DNA of 64,000 bases from Stutzerimonas stutzeri (GCF_000590475.1 NZ_CP007441.1:4667360-4731359); one strand, 5' to 3'; positions 26,423 to 34,884 are shown, counted from the first letter of the stretch. A program made the numbers and translations. Notes: generated from the letters alone by a model not told the origin.

Positions 26423-27456
26423 CTGTAGTACTTCCGAAGCTCGTCATCGGCGCGAAACTAGGCAATGGGCATTTCGGTGAAGTGTTCCAGGGTGACGACA
26501 ATGTCCACGGCCGGGTGGCGGTAAAGGTCCTTTCCCGCAAGCCCACCCACACCGATGCAGATTGGCAGATGCACAAACGCGGCTTCTTAGCCGAAGCACA
26601 GTTCCTTTCAAAAGCCACGCACCGAAATGTGGTGCAGGTTTACCACATCAGTGAGGAAGGCGATTCCATCCGCTTTGTCATGGCGCACTGCGCAGGCGGA
26701 TCGCTGATGAGCGCCTACGAAAGAGGGCCCATGACGCTGTCCTCCGTCCGCAAAGCCGCAACCGAAGTCTTGCTTGGGCTGAGCGCGTTGCACGCTCGCG
26801 GGATGCTGCATCGTGACATCAAGCCTGGAAACATCTTGATCGACCACACCGGCGTCGCGTTGCTTGGCGACTTTGGCCTTGTGACCGACGATCTCTTGCT
26901 CGGGTATGCAGATCAGGCAGGCTACCTTGATCACGTCGCATTCGAGGTTTGGCATGGCTCAGGTACTAGCGCCAAAACGGACATTTGGGCGTTGGGCATG
27001 ACGCTCTACCGGTTGCTGCATGGCAAACAATGGTATGACTCAGAAGTCGGCCGTCCCAGGGATACCGTCAGGGCCGGAGCCTTTGCCGATCGACTTAAGT
27101 GGCTCCCTCATGTGCCGGCGGCTTGGCGACGGGCCATACGCAAGATGCTGTGCGATGAGCCGGCTGCTCGGTTCCAGACAGCCAACGAGGCCCTGGATGC
27201 AATCGGACGACTGCCAATTACCCCAGAGTGGACGGTTACTGACGTGTCAGCGCAACGCGTACGCTGGGAGCGTCAAGTAGGTAGGCGCCTGGTCGTCGTA
27301 AAGTGGGATCGCGTCTCACTGAGACAACATGACTGGCAGGCGTGGAGCCAGCCTTTGGATGCTGGCAGGAAAAAGACCCTAGGCGGATCGGGTGGCGTCG
27401 TTGGCGGGAAACAAGCCGTGAAGGAGATGGAGGCATTCTTCGCTAAGTGCAAGTGA
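26419..27456 (+). CDS. Hanks-type Ser/Thr protein kinase
   Basis: 345 aa, cytosolic, with no transmembrane segment and no sensor domain. The Gly-rich loop GAKLGNGHFGEVFQG, the VAVKVL lysine, the catalytic loop HRDIKPGNIL and GDFGLV (DFG) are all present, so it should be active. An APE-like region (HVAFEVWHGSG) and DIWALGMTLYRLLHG follow. The last 80 residues (after about 270) are basic and of unknown fold. The GTG start has GAGGAG upstream and overlaps the RuvC-like gene. In pseudomonad accessory elements such kinases often belong to anti-phage modules; this particular pair is not one I can name. Confidence 0.88.
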   Translation: MTVVLPKLVIGAKLGNGHFGEVFQGDDNVHGRVAVKVLSRKPTHTDADWQMHKRGFLAEAQFLSKATHRNVVQVYHISEEGDSIRFVMAHCAGGSLMSAYERGPMTLSSVRKAATEVLLGLSALHARGMLHRDIKPGNILIDHTGVALLGDFGLVTDDLLLGYADQAGYLDHVAFEVWHGSGTSAKTDIWALGMTLYRLLHGKQWYDSEVGRPRDTVRAGAFADRLKWLPHVPAAWRRAIRKMLCDEPAARFQTANEALDAIGRLPITPEWTVTDVSAQRVRWERQVGRRLVVVKWDRVSLRQHDWQAWSQPLDAGRKKTLGGSGGVVGGKQAVKEMEAFFAKCK

Positions 27457-27464
27457 GCCCAAGA

Positions 27465-27686
27465 TCAACCACCTCCCAGGGAGCGGGGCTGTAGGTATCC
27501 ATCCATACCATCATCAGCCGTGATGGGCATTAGCTGGAAATGCGCACGCGCGATGTCGCGACGCGCCTCGGCACATTGCGGACAAAAGGCGTTGCGCGCG
27601 TTGACACCTTCCGGCGGCGCCCAGAAGGATCCGCAATACCCACACCGAGGCATCGTCAAGGTCAAGTTCACTCGTCGCTTGTTCAT
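27465..27686 (-). CDS. Small zinc-ribbon-like protein
   Basis: 73 aa with two Cys pairs, CGYCGSFW and FCPQCAEA, spaced like a zinc ribbon. GGAGG precedes the ATG. It is convergent with the kinase gene, with only eight bases between stops. Function unknown; it may bind nucleic acid or a protein partner. Confidence 0.6.
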   Translation of the reverse strand: MNKRRVNLTLTMPRCGYCGSFWAPPEGVNARNAFCPQCAEARRDIARAHFQLMPITADDGMDGYLQPRSLGGG

Positions 27687-27842
27687 GTACTGCCTCCGTC
27701 GCCCCGGTCCCTTATCCGCCCCTCACCTGTTCCAGCCACCAGCGCCTCGCGATGATTCGCTCGTCTAGCAGGTTGCCCACAGATATCAACTAGAGCTGAA
27801 CCAGTGCAGGGACGCCGCGTAGATGAGAGAGAAGGCTCTTCC

Positions 27843-27989
27843 ATGAATACTGTATATATGACCAGCTGGATTTTCCAGCACATCGCGCCTGACACCTCCA
27901 ACTTCAGCCTGACGCAGATGGGGTCGTACCGGTCAGAAGTGGTCATTCACGTTGGAGCTCAGGGGCGCGAAGTCGGCTTGCCGGCGTAG
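27843..27989 (+). CDS. Doubtful small ORF
   Basis: 48 codons from ATG 27843 (NTVYMTSWIFQHIAPDTSNF). It has an in-phase longer start at 27804 and no clear ribosome site. It resembles no family I know and lies among insertion-sequence debris. Low confidence that it is translated. Confidence 0.25.
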   Translation: MNTVYMTSWIFQHIAPDTSNFSLTQMGSYRSEVVIHVGAQGREVGLPA

Positions 27990-28054
27990 CGTCCCTCTGA
28001 AGCGAATGGTTAGCGATTGACGGTATCTCCAATTGAAGGAATTGGTTCGCTACC

Positions 28055-28096
28055 CAACAATTCAACCCGGAATTCAAAACCGAAGCGGTTAGCTAT
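28055..28096 (+). pseudogene. 5' scrap of an IS3-type OrfA
   Basis: The codons read QQFNPEFKTEAVSYRM, matching the N-terminal signature of IS3-family OrfA (RQFSPEFKxEAV). It breaks off where the acetyltransferase gene ends on the other strand. No ends of the element are visible. Confidence 0.5.
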
Positions 28097-28556
28097 CGAA
28101 TGCCCAAGGATAATGCGTCTGTGCTACTTGGCCAGGAGCCAAGAAATAGCAGTTCGTCTCAATAACCACAGCTCGTTCGGCGTAGATCTCGACGACTCTT
28201 TCCCAGAACCCTTGCGAGTCTCCATGTATGTCAACAATGACCTGTTGTACGCCATAGGCATTGAACAGATGGTCTAGCGCCATCTGAGCAGCGGCCAAGC
28301 CAATCCCGGCGGACCGAGCTTTAGGGTGCACATACAACTTATGAAGCTCTGACATCTCCTCTCCGAGCAGCAATGTCGCAATTGCTACCAGTGATTCTCC
28401 CGAGTAGAAGTGCAAAGGCTCGTTGTTGTAGGACGAGTAGTACCCGGCCTCCATGAAAGGAGCTGTTTTGCCGTCTTTAAGCAGCGCTTCGGACGTCTGA
28501 TATGCATCTGCATGCTCAGAACGTGGAAATACCTTCATCCTAATTCTCTGAATCAT
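28089..28556 (-). CDS. GNAT-family N-acetyltransferase
   Basis: 155 aa. Motif A is ELHKLYVHPKARSAGIGLAAAQMAL (residues 77-100), the acetyl-CoA-binding strand-loop-helix with the R/Q-x-x-G-x-G/A pattern in the variant form RSAGIGLA. The C-terminal part has VIVDIHGDSQGFWERVVEIYAERA. AAGGAG precedes the ATG. The acceptor is unknown. It could be a self-standing metabolic gene or a toxin-type GNAT, but no antitoxin gene of the usual DUF1778 kind is next to it. Confidence 0.8.
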   Translation of the reverse strand: MIQRIRMKVFPRSEHADAYQTSEALLKDGKTAPFMEAGYYSSYNNEPLHFYSGESLVAIATLLLGEEMSELHKLYVHPKARSAGIGLAAAQMALDHLFNAYGVQQVIVDIHGDSQGFWERVVEIYAERAVVIETNCYFLAPGQVAQTHYPWAFDS

Positions 28557-28626
28557 GACAGCTCCTTCCGTAGTGTGAGTATGCCTCTGAATTCGCAGAC
28601 TCTTTTGAACGTCTGCTTCCGGCCGA

Positions 28627-28785
28627 GGCTGTGTAAAAACGTTTTCGAGTGCGACAGGTACTCAAACCGAACTGAAAATCGCGCATCTGGGCGAAATCCG
28701 CATCTGCTGACGTGCCGATAAATTACAGATTTCACGTAGACGCGCACACTTCAGTTTTGACGAAGCGTTTTTACACACTCTGGGC
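28627..28785. mobile_element. MITE-like remnant with IS1182-type ends
   Basis: About 160 bp with inverted ends: GGCTGTGTAAAAACGTTTTC on the left and the complement of GTGTGTAAAAACGC on the right (CGTTTTTACAC at 28766-28776). Such GTGTAAAAACG termini are typical of IS1182-type elements. There is no coding capacity. It could be a non-autonomous derivative of the element that left the transposase scrap at 25.8 kb. Confidence 0.6.
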
Positions 28786-29078
28786 CAGAAGCTGATACTG
28801 GTATGCGGCAGCCTGAAGTGGGAGTGGGCTGGATCAGCAGCAGCTAATCGAATTGGTGGTCGGCATCCACGCGTTTCTGAGGGGCGCGCTCAGCAAGACA
28901 AGGTAAGAGGGCTAGCCTCAACAAGGCCAATGCGATTTTGAAGGAAGGACACTTTTTGAGGTCATGCCTCATGGATGACCTCATTTCCCTGTATGAGACG
29001 TATCAGCGCGTTAAGCAGTTTCACTGCGGCGAGATCCTCGCTAGCTGAAGGTCAGCCGCAGTGAGGTAAAGGTCATGG
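28786..29078. other. Intergenic region, no gene supported
   Basis: About 290 bp between the MITE-like repeat and the helicase-partner gene. It holds one tiny frame (28971-29048, MDDLISLYETYQRVKQF) that may be debris of a lost gene. Confidence 0.4.
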
Positions 29079-29507
29079 TTAGGCTACCAACTGCAGACGA
29101 GGAGCGAGTGCCAGGTAGTCATGGGGGATCGTTGAAAGGATCTCAGCGACCTTGTCCTGCGGCAGCCGCTCACCAAGCAGAGCTTCAAGTCTGCCCAGCC
29201 GCTCTTGGACAGCGCGGGCACGATCCCACTGAGTGCTGAACCGCTTGGCCGCGACTTTTTGCTCAACAAGCACCAAATGACGGCTGAGGTCGTAGGTATA
29301 GCGCATGGTGACCTTGCTCGACGAGCCGTCATCATCCGTCTCTTGAAAGGTCATGTCGAACACAAGACCCTGCGAAGTTTTTCGTGCCGAGGTCTCGACG
29401 TAGTCGTCTTCGAAGAGATTGTCGATGAGTTCACTGGGCTGAACACCACGGGTTACGTGGAGAGTCGAGAGCTCATCAACAAGGATTTTGATGGATTCTA
29501 GACTCAT
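29079..29507 (-). CDS. 142-aa partner of the helicase (unknown family)
   Basis: The start overlaps the helicase 3' end (ATGA), so the two are translationally coupled, helicase first. The protein is acidic at the N-terminus (LIDNLFEDDYVETSARK), then has a beta-rich region with VTMRYTYDLSRHLVLVEQKV and a helical C-terminus (RARAVQERLGRLEALLG). No domain is recognised. The size and coupling suggest an accessory or specificity subunit of the helicase. Confidence 0.65.
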   Translation of the reverse strand: MSLESIKILVDELSTLHVTRGVQPSELIDNLFEDDYVETSARKTSQGLVFDMTFQETDDDGSSSKVTMRYTYDLSRHLVLVEQKVAAKRFSTQWDRARAVQERLGRLEALLGERLPQDKVAEILSTIPHDYLALAPRLQLVA

Positions 29508-31357
29508 TTCAGCATGCTCCTCAGTTCACCCATAATTACCTCCACGTGCTCAATCGACTTGGTCAGTGAGCTATTGTCGCGGTCCGCAACCCTACCGAAC
29601 TTCTTAGCCAGCTTGGCGTTGATAAAGCTCACTAGTATACCGTCGTTCGGCATATCGGGTTTCGCCATCGGCAGGTGATTCTTGAATATCTGATAAAGAG
29701 TAGAAGCTTTTTCGTCTATCTTCAGATCGCTAAGCAAGGTGGCGACTTCGTCTTGGGCCTTCTTCGTCAGGATCCCACGGAGCTGCTTGCGAGCGATCTC
29801 TGGACGTTTGGCCACGAGGTTCGGGTCGATAGTCTGTGCAGCAATCCTCGTCTCGGCGTCGAGGAAGAAGCTCTTGAGCCGGTCCAACGTTTCAGCGTCA
29901 TAGCGTTCTACCCCCGGAACAGCCTGAACCTTTTGTGCTGCGAGGGACTGAACCTCGGCCCTTTTCTGGGAAAAAATCTTGTTGAAGTCTAGATCCCCAA
30001 GATACGAGTCCTGATCGCTCACAAATGCGTCGGATGCCGATACACCTGCAAGGCCATGATCTTTCCTAGTGTAATCCTCGTCTGTGATGGTGTATTCACG
30101 GCTGCGCTGGTGTTTGGCAGCATCCACCTCGGTCTGAAAGGCGGTCCACATGTCGTCCAGGCCCGTCTCTTCGTGATAGATCACAACGGCATTGTTATCG
30201 ATCTCGAAAGCCGTGACCTCGTCAGCTGGTATAGCTCGCAGGACCCGTCCCACGATCTGTGCGAAGGCGTTGTTGCTGCGGTAGGGCCGGAACAGTGCGA
30301 GAACCGTGAGATACCGGTGGTCGTAACCTTCCATCAGCATGTTCACGGAGATGACTACATCGCACTCATGGTTATCAATCGCGCGGAACGCGGAGTCGAT
30401 TTCCGACTGTTCCATCTCACTATGAACGACCGATGAGGTCAGGTTCTTGGATTGGTACCAAGTGCGCAGGTCCTCGGCATGGCTGATGCTGCAACCGACG
30501 GCAAGGATTTTGTGAGGTACGTTTGGCGAGGAGTTCCTGAGTTCTTCCAGCCTCAAAACGCTTTGGTCTATGACGTCCAACGAGCACTCTTTCGATAGGG
30601 CCACACTGCGTTGCACCCACTCGCGATCCTTGATTTCAAGGACTTGTTCCTTCGAGAAGCGCTCACTTGGCCGATCAGCAATCGTGAAGTAGAGCTCATG
30701 GGCATTGACCGTCTCTTTCCTCAGCCACTTCACATAGCGATCACGCATCACCTCTGACAGAGGCGTCTTGTGGATCAGCTTCCCTGGTACTTCTTGGTTA
30801 TCACCGCGGAACGGTGTACCCGTCACGAAGATCTTCTTCGCGCTGGAGAAGTGGGCCAACGTCTTTTGCCAGCTGTTCGCCGGCGCGTGGTGCCCTTCAT
30901 CGATGATGATGAGGTCGAAAAAATCAGATGGGACTCGCTTGGTCAGCGATTGGCCTCGATCGTTATGAATCTGCTGAATGTTTGAATAGACGAAGTGGGC
31001 CTGCTCCAGGCTGGACTGATGAGTATCTGAGTTGAATTCGCATGTGACCGGAAGATCTTCGGCACTAAAAATCACATCGAAATTTATCCAGAAATTATCT
31101 TCGAGCATATCCTGAGTCTTTCGGATGCTCTGCTTCGTTACCAAGCCTGGCGTGATGATCAGCACGCGCCCCTTTGCCAGACCGAACGGTACGATCGAGA
31201 TCAACCCGCTTTTACCCGTACCTGTCGGCAGGACGATCAATGCGTCGTCGTTGGAGCTGGCAAAATGCTCCAAGGCTTTGCTGTAGGCCTCAATCTGGGG
31301 GATTCGCAGCCTGCTATTGCCAAAGATGTTGGCTGCCGTTTCGATGAAATAATTCAT
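29504..31357 (-). CDS. SF2 DEAD/DEAH helicase, restriction-type
   Basis: 617 aa. The Q-like region RIPQIEAYSKAL is followed by motif I LPTGTGKSGL, motif II IIIDEGHHAPA, motif III TGTPFRGD, motif V NMLMEGYDHR and motif VI QIVGRVLRAIP. The core resembles HsdR/ResIII helicases, but there is no methylase or HsdS gene nearby and no nuclease motif I can see in the C-terminal 200 residues. The gene is paired with the 142-aa ORF and divergent from an ATPase gene about 500 bp away. An anti-phage role is likely from the family and context; the system is not one I can name. Confidence 0.88.
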   Translation of the reverse strand: MNYFIETAANIFGNSRLRIPQIEAYSKALEHFASSNDDALIVLPTGTGKSGLISIVPFGLAKGRVLIITPGLVTKQSIRKTQDMLEDNFWINFDVIFSAEDLPVTCEFNSDTHQSSLEQAHFVYSNIQQIHNDRGQSLTKRVPSDFFDLIIIDEGHHAPANSWQKTLAHFSSAKKIFVTGTPFRGDNQEVPGKLIHKTPLSEVMRDRYVKWLRKETVNAHELYFTIADRPSERFSKEQVLEIKDREWVQRSVALSKECSLDVIDQSVLRLEELRNSSPNVPHKILAVGCSISHAEDLRTWYQSKNLTSSVVHSEMEQSEIDSAFRAIDNHECDVVISVNMLMEGYDHRYLTVLALFRPYRSNNAFAQIVGRVLRAIPADEVTAFEIDNNAVVIYHEETGLDDMWTAFQTEVDAAKHQRSREYTITDEDYTRKDHGLAGVSASDAFVSDQDSYLGDLDFNKIFSQKRAEVQSLAAQKVQAVPGVERYDAETLDRLKSFFLDAETRIAAQTIDPNLVAKRPEIARKQLRGILTKKAQDEVATLLSDLKIDEKASTLYQIFKNHLPMAKPDMPNDGILVSFINAKLAKKFGRVADRDNSSLTKSIEHVEVIMGELRSMLK

Positions 31358-31865
31358 AGACAGTCGGGTTTCCTATCGGTGACGCGCGCGAAAGTCCCTA
31401 CTCGCTGGGAAATACACGGCGGCGGGGAAGACAGAGTTGGATTTGTTCGAGTTGCAGCAGAGGTAGGCATTGAAATATCCATATTTACGCAAGTCATCAC
31501 CGGGCATTCGTGATGGCTGAGCGTGTGTGCTGCGACTGATTGTAGCCCAGTGATATCACGCTTTGGGGCCTGACCTGGTCGAGAACTCGCTCTAAGGAGC
31601 CGAGCTATGAATATTTGTAGCCGACGGACAGCTCCCTCTCTGTCCCACATTTGGCAAGGCCATATTGAATCGCTCCCGGTAAGTAGGCGCGTTCAAGCCT
31701 CAAATCGAGCCATAGTAAACATCCGCTTCTTGCCGTTAGTGGCCTATCGTCGCAGGCCGGAACCGGCCGATTGCGGTCTGTCGATGAGTTTTCAACCATA
31801 CTTAAATTAGGCAATCTATCCGCATACTACCGAGCGTTGTTAATCTTATAAATCAGATAAATCTT
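31358..31865. other. Divergent promoter region
   Basis: About 510 bp between the start of the helicase gene (minus) and the ATPase gene (plus). It must hold promoters for both units. No clear terminator, tRNA or repeat is seen; the last 60 bp before the ATPase gene are AT-rich. Confidence 0.5.
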
Positions 31866-33047
31866 ATGGATGTCATTCGCAACCCCTATTCCCCTGGCGC
31901 AGGCACCCGACCACCTGAGCTTGCTGGCCGTGACGAACTACTTGAGCGGGTGCGCGTTTCGATTGAGCGAATCCGCATTGGTCGGCCCGCTAGGAGCTTA
32001 ATCATGGTCGGGTTGCGGGGAGTAGGCAAAACTGTGCTGCTAAACCAGATGCAGCGTGATGCCGAAGCAGCCGGTATTCACACCGTCTATATTGAAGCGT
32101 TTGAGCATCGCTCTCTTCCAGCGATACTCGCTCCACAGCTACGCGTTGCCTTGATACGGCTGAGCCGTATTGAAGCAGCTGAGGACGCAGCCATAACCGG
32201 CCTGCGGGCCCTGGCCGGATTTGCAAGCGCTTTGAACGTGAAGTTTGGAGACATTAAGGTCGGTGTTGACTACGAACCTGAAACTGGTTTGGCGGACAAT
32301 AGTGACTTGGAGGACGGCCTTGCTGCGTTGTTAGTCCAGCTCGGTAAAGTGGCGAAAGCAGCTGGAACCTGCTTGGTTATTTTCGTGGATGAACTGCAAT
32401 ACGTTGCGGAAGAACAGCTTGCAGCGCTGATCAATGCGCTACATCGCACCTCTCAACTGGCATTACCAGTTACTCTAATCGGCGCGGGTCTCCCTCAACT
32501 TCGAGGCCGTGCTGGGAGTGCAAAGCCCTATGCGAAACGCTTTTTTGACTATCCCGTGGTCGGCCCATTGGAGCCGTCCGAGGCGCGTCTGGCTTTAGTG
32601 AAACCAGCACAGGACGAAGGTGTGACTGTAGATCCGGAAGTCGCAGACGAGGTCTTTCAGATTACGCTCGGTTACCCTTACTTCGTTCAGGTGTGGGGAA
32701 GCAGCGCCTGGGGGGTTGCAAGCAATGACCATATAACGCTGAATGATATTCAGCGTGCTTCGGCGCACGCTATCGCGTCGCTGGACGAGAGCTTTTTCCG
32801 GGTGCGATTCGACCGAATGAACGTTGCGGAAAAAGTCTACCTGCGCGCCATGGCTTCGCTCGGAGAAGGCCCACATCGCTCAAGCGACATTGCTACGCGT
32901 TTGGACCGAACAAGCCAGTCTCTCGGACCGATTCGTAGTTCGCTGATTGGCAAAGGCATGATATGGAGTCCGAACCACGGCGACACAGCCTTTACCGTGC
33001 CTATGTTCGATCAATATATGCGTAGGATTATGCCCGGTGACGACTAG
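31866..33047 (+). CDS. AAA/STAND-type ATPase with winged-helix tail
   Basis: 393 aa. Walker A is MVGLRGVGKTVLLNQM at about residue 48, and Walker B is LVIFVDELQYV at about 180. The sensor region is LIGAGLPQL, followed by LEPSEARLALVKPAQDEGVTV, as in archaeal-ATPase/AAA_16 (COG1672-like) proteins. Residues 320-390 form a winged-helix-like tail (SSDIATRLDRTSQSLGPIRSSLIGKGMI). No classic ribosome site precedes the ATG (AATCAGATAAATCTT). This type is common in mobile elements and may act with a partner nuclease; the next gene is only 81 aa. Confidence 0.82.
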   Translation: MDVIRNPYSPGAGTRPPELAGRDELLERVRVSIERIRIGRPARSLIMVGLRGVGKTVLLNQMQRDAEAAGIHTVYIEAFEHRSLPAILAPQLRVALIRLSRIEAAEDAAITGLRALAGFASALNVKFGDIKVGVDYEPETGLADNSDLEDGLAALLVQLGKVAKAAGTCLVIFVDELQYVAEEQLAALINALHRTSQLALPVTLIGAGLPQLRGRAGSAKPYAKRFFDYPVVGPLEPSEARLALVKPAQDEGVTVDPEVADEVFQITLGYPYFVQVWGSSAWGVASNDHITLNDIQRASAHAIASLDESFFRVRFDRMNVAEKVYLRAMASLGEGPHRSSDIATRLDRTSQSLGPIRSSLIGKGMIWSPNHGDTAFTVPMFDQYMRRIMPGDD

Positions 33048-33283
33048 AGGCTAGCTCCCCGCCACTAGCTCCGCCTGAGATGGACATAGGGTCGAGTCCA
33101 AAGCCGATTCGGCCATTTGTGAGGGAAGAAAGCAGCCAAAAGCGCTCATACCCGAGAGAAACGCCGGAGACGTTTGCGTGTTAGCGATAACGATTCAGTG
33201 CGCTCGATCGCACAACGCTTCTCTTGAGAGCTACCGCAGCACTAGCAGAATTTTGAGCATCAGACGCCGTCGGAGGCTAAACC
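33048..33283. other. Short intergenic region
   Basis: About 235 bp with no recognised feature between the ATPase gene and the small ORF; too long for tight coupling. Confidence 0.4.
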
Positions 33284-33529
33284 ATGACAGGGCGCAGCGT
33301 TGAAGAAATTGATCCTTTGGAGGGCTTGATTGCCAAGCTCGCAGGCGACGCTACTCATGCTGCGTACCAGGCCGCGGTAGCGGCAGGCCACACGCTGGTA
33401 ATGGCGAAGGACGGCTTTCTCGTTCGAATTGATCCGGACGGCGCAGAGACGCCGCTTAGCGTTCTGCGCGCGAAGCATAAGATGGAGATCGGAAACGTAT
33501 TCCACGTGACATCGCCATCTCGCCGCTAG
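33284..33529 (+). CDS. 81-aa protein of unknown function
   Basis: ATG 33284 has GGAGG seven bases upstream. The sequence HTLVMAKDGFLVRIDPDGAETPL resembles a small beta-hairpin module seen in short pseudomonad proteins that follow island genes. It is cytosolic. It is the last cargo gene before the tns block and points toward it. The function is unknown. Confidence 0.6.
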   Translation: MTGRSVEEIDPLEGLIAKLAGDATHAAYQAAVAAGHTLVMAKDGFLVRIDPDGAETPLSVLRAKHKMEIGNVFHVTSPSRR

Positions 33530-33787
33530 GACAAAAGTCGATGGTAAGGAAGATGCGTGTCCAAGGGTTTAGGTCCACTTGGTCCGACGTGTGCGTCTTC
33601 CTTGTCAATACATCGCTGCTGTAGCGGGTGGCGCCCAATGTCCGCTGTCTCCCCGTCACCTAAGTGCAACCTACTGGTCGTTGTAAATGACGTCAGCGGT
33701 CAGCGCAGATACAACTCGCTGTCGGGTGGGTGCAATTACGGACAAGGCTCATAGGCGCGAAGATTCTAACCCCAACCACCGTCCTGC

Positions 33788-33910
33788 TTAGAAATGGTAC
33801 TTTTCGAATAACCTCTTAAACGCTTCATCCGATTCTTCCATGATATCTAGGATGGCCGCAGGGTTTGTTTGAGATCCGTGCCGCCTTGTGCCAGGACTCG
33901 CCCCTTTCGA
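33788..33910 (-). pseudogene. Possible detached 3' end of tnsE
   Basis: A 40-codon frame in the wake of the shortened tnsE ends with AAILDIMEESDEAFKRLFEKYHF. Its length, charge and position could fit the C-terminal helix of TnsE (Tn7: SREDMEGWAERVVREQF), as if an internal deletion removed the DNA-binding domain and shifted the frame. The similarity is weak and the reading is tentative. If it is not tnsE, the stretch is simply non-coding. Confidence 0.3.
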
Positions 33911-33933
33911 CTAAAATGATGAAAGCAATAATT

Positions 33934-34884
33934 TTAGCGTTCGGAGGAGTACGATACTGAGGTATTTACCTCACCTATGAAAGCGATGCTATCCGTTGAA
34001 GTATTTAGAAGCCCGTAGCCATTTGATGCCTTACTACACAAAGGACCAGGACCTTCCAAATCAGGATGGATAAAAATTATCTCCTTATCGTATTTAACAG
34101 GGACTTCAATCTTAACTACTTCCCACACCAATAAGTGCTTTTTATCTTCAGAGAGGCTCCCCATCACTGTCATATTAGAGCCAGATAAGGAAGCTGGCGG
34201 AGTGAAGTTAAAATCCCAGACATAACCTTCATCTGGCACAAGAGTCTTTTCCTTGTTCATACTCAGCCAGATCGAAAAAAACGAATCACGAACATCCTTT
34301 TTTGTCAGTAACCAGCCTAGCCGCCTCCTGTAATATTCCTGATCAAAAGCCCAACTTAAGATTCCTACATCTGGAAGTGCGCGTATTTCAATCGCATCTT
34401 CGCGCTCAAACAAACAAAAATTGAAGTCAAGCGCTCCAGGACTAAAAGCAGATCGTATTAGTGATCTTTCAAAAAAGAACATTTGTCCCGCAAGTTCAAG
34501 CTTGGGGAGCCAAACGGTCACCTCCTCAAAAGCCAGGCAGAAACACCTCTGCTTCGAGAAATCACTACTGCTTAAGATGAGGCCAGGAGCAGCCGGACAA
34601 TCGGAAATCTGACCCTCGAGTATTTCTCCTATGGGCGGAAATGGGAAAGCCCCAACTACTCCGTGAGAATTGTACGCAACGTCAACTTTTGGACGCCTAA
34701 ATATCCCGCCCATATCCCTAAGAGAGGAAACACAAAGGAAATCTTCATAAACTCGGTGCTGTGGACCCTGTATAAGAGCTGAATATCCCCAACCATTAAA
34801 AAACCTAGAGCTGCTGCGAAATCGTCCGAAAGCAAAAACAGAAGTCCATGTCGGCAAATCCGCATAACCTAAAGCACTTCGCAC
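33934..34884 (-). CDS. tnsE: TnsE-like protein lacking the C-terminal half
   Basis: 316 aa from a GTG (AAGGA upstream; an in-frame TAA precedes it), AT-rich. Residues 125-262 align with Tn7 TnsE as I recall it: LPKLELAGQMFF (127-138) corresponds to the beta-clamp-binding PQLELARSLFL, EREDAIEIRALP to ERDHLEIRILP, DVRDSFFSIW to DVMDSYESIF, and FNFTPPASLSGSNMTVMG to FSFDPPPMQGWKLHVKG. Tn7 TnsE is about 538 aa; the C-terminal part that binds recessed 3' ends is missing. It sits 63 bp after tnsD, keeping the tnsABCDE order. TnsE directs Tn7 to replicating or conjugating DNA, so this copy is probably defective or altered. Confidence 0.78.
   Translation of the reverse strand: MRSALGYADLPTWTSVFAFGRFRSSSRFFNGWGYSALIQGPQHRVYEDFLCVSSLRDMGGIFRRPKVDVAYNSHGVVGAFPFPPIGEILEGQISDCPAAPGLILSSSDFSKQRCFCLAFEEVTVWLPKLELAGQMFFFERSLIRSAFSPGALDFNFCLFEREDAIEIRALPDVGILSWAFDQEYYRRRLGWLLTKKDVRDSFFSIWLSMNKEKTLVPDEGYVWDFNFTPPASLSGSNMTVMGSLSEDKKHLLVWEVVKIEVPVKYDKEIIFIHPDLEGPGPLCSKASNGYGLLNTSTDSIAFIGEVNTSVSYSSER

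Noticed and set aside
28089..28556. GNAT gene as part of a toxin-antitoxin pair
   Set aside because: No small antitoxin gene of the ribbon-helix-helix type precedes it; the flanks are IS debris.
18153..33787. CRISPR-associated (CAST-type) Tn7 element
   Set aside because: No Cas gene, repeat array or second TniQ is present; tnsD and the glmS-adjacent insertion explain targeting.
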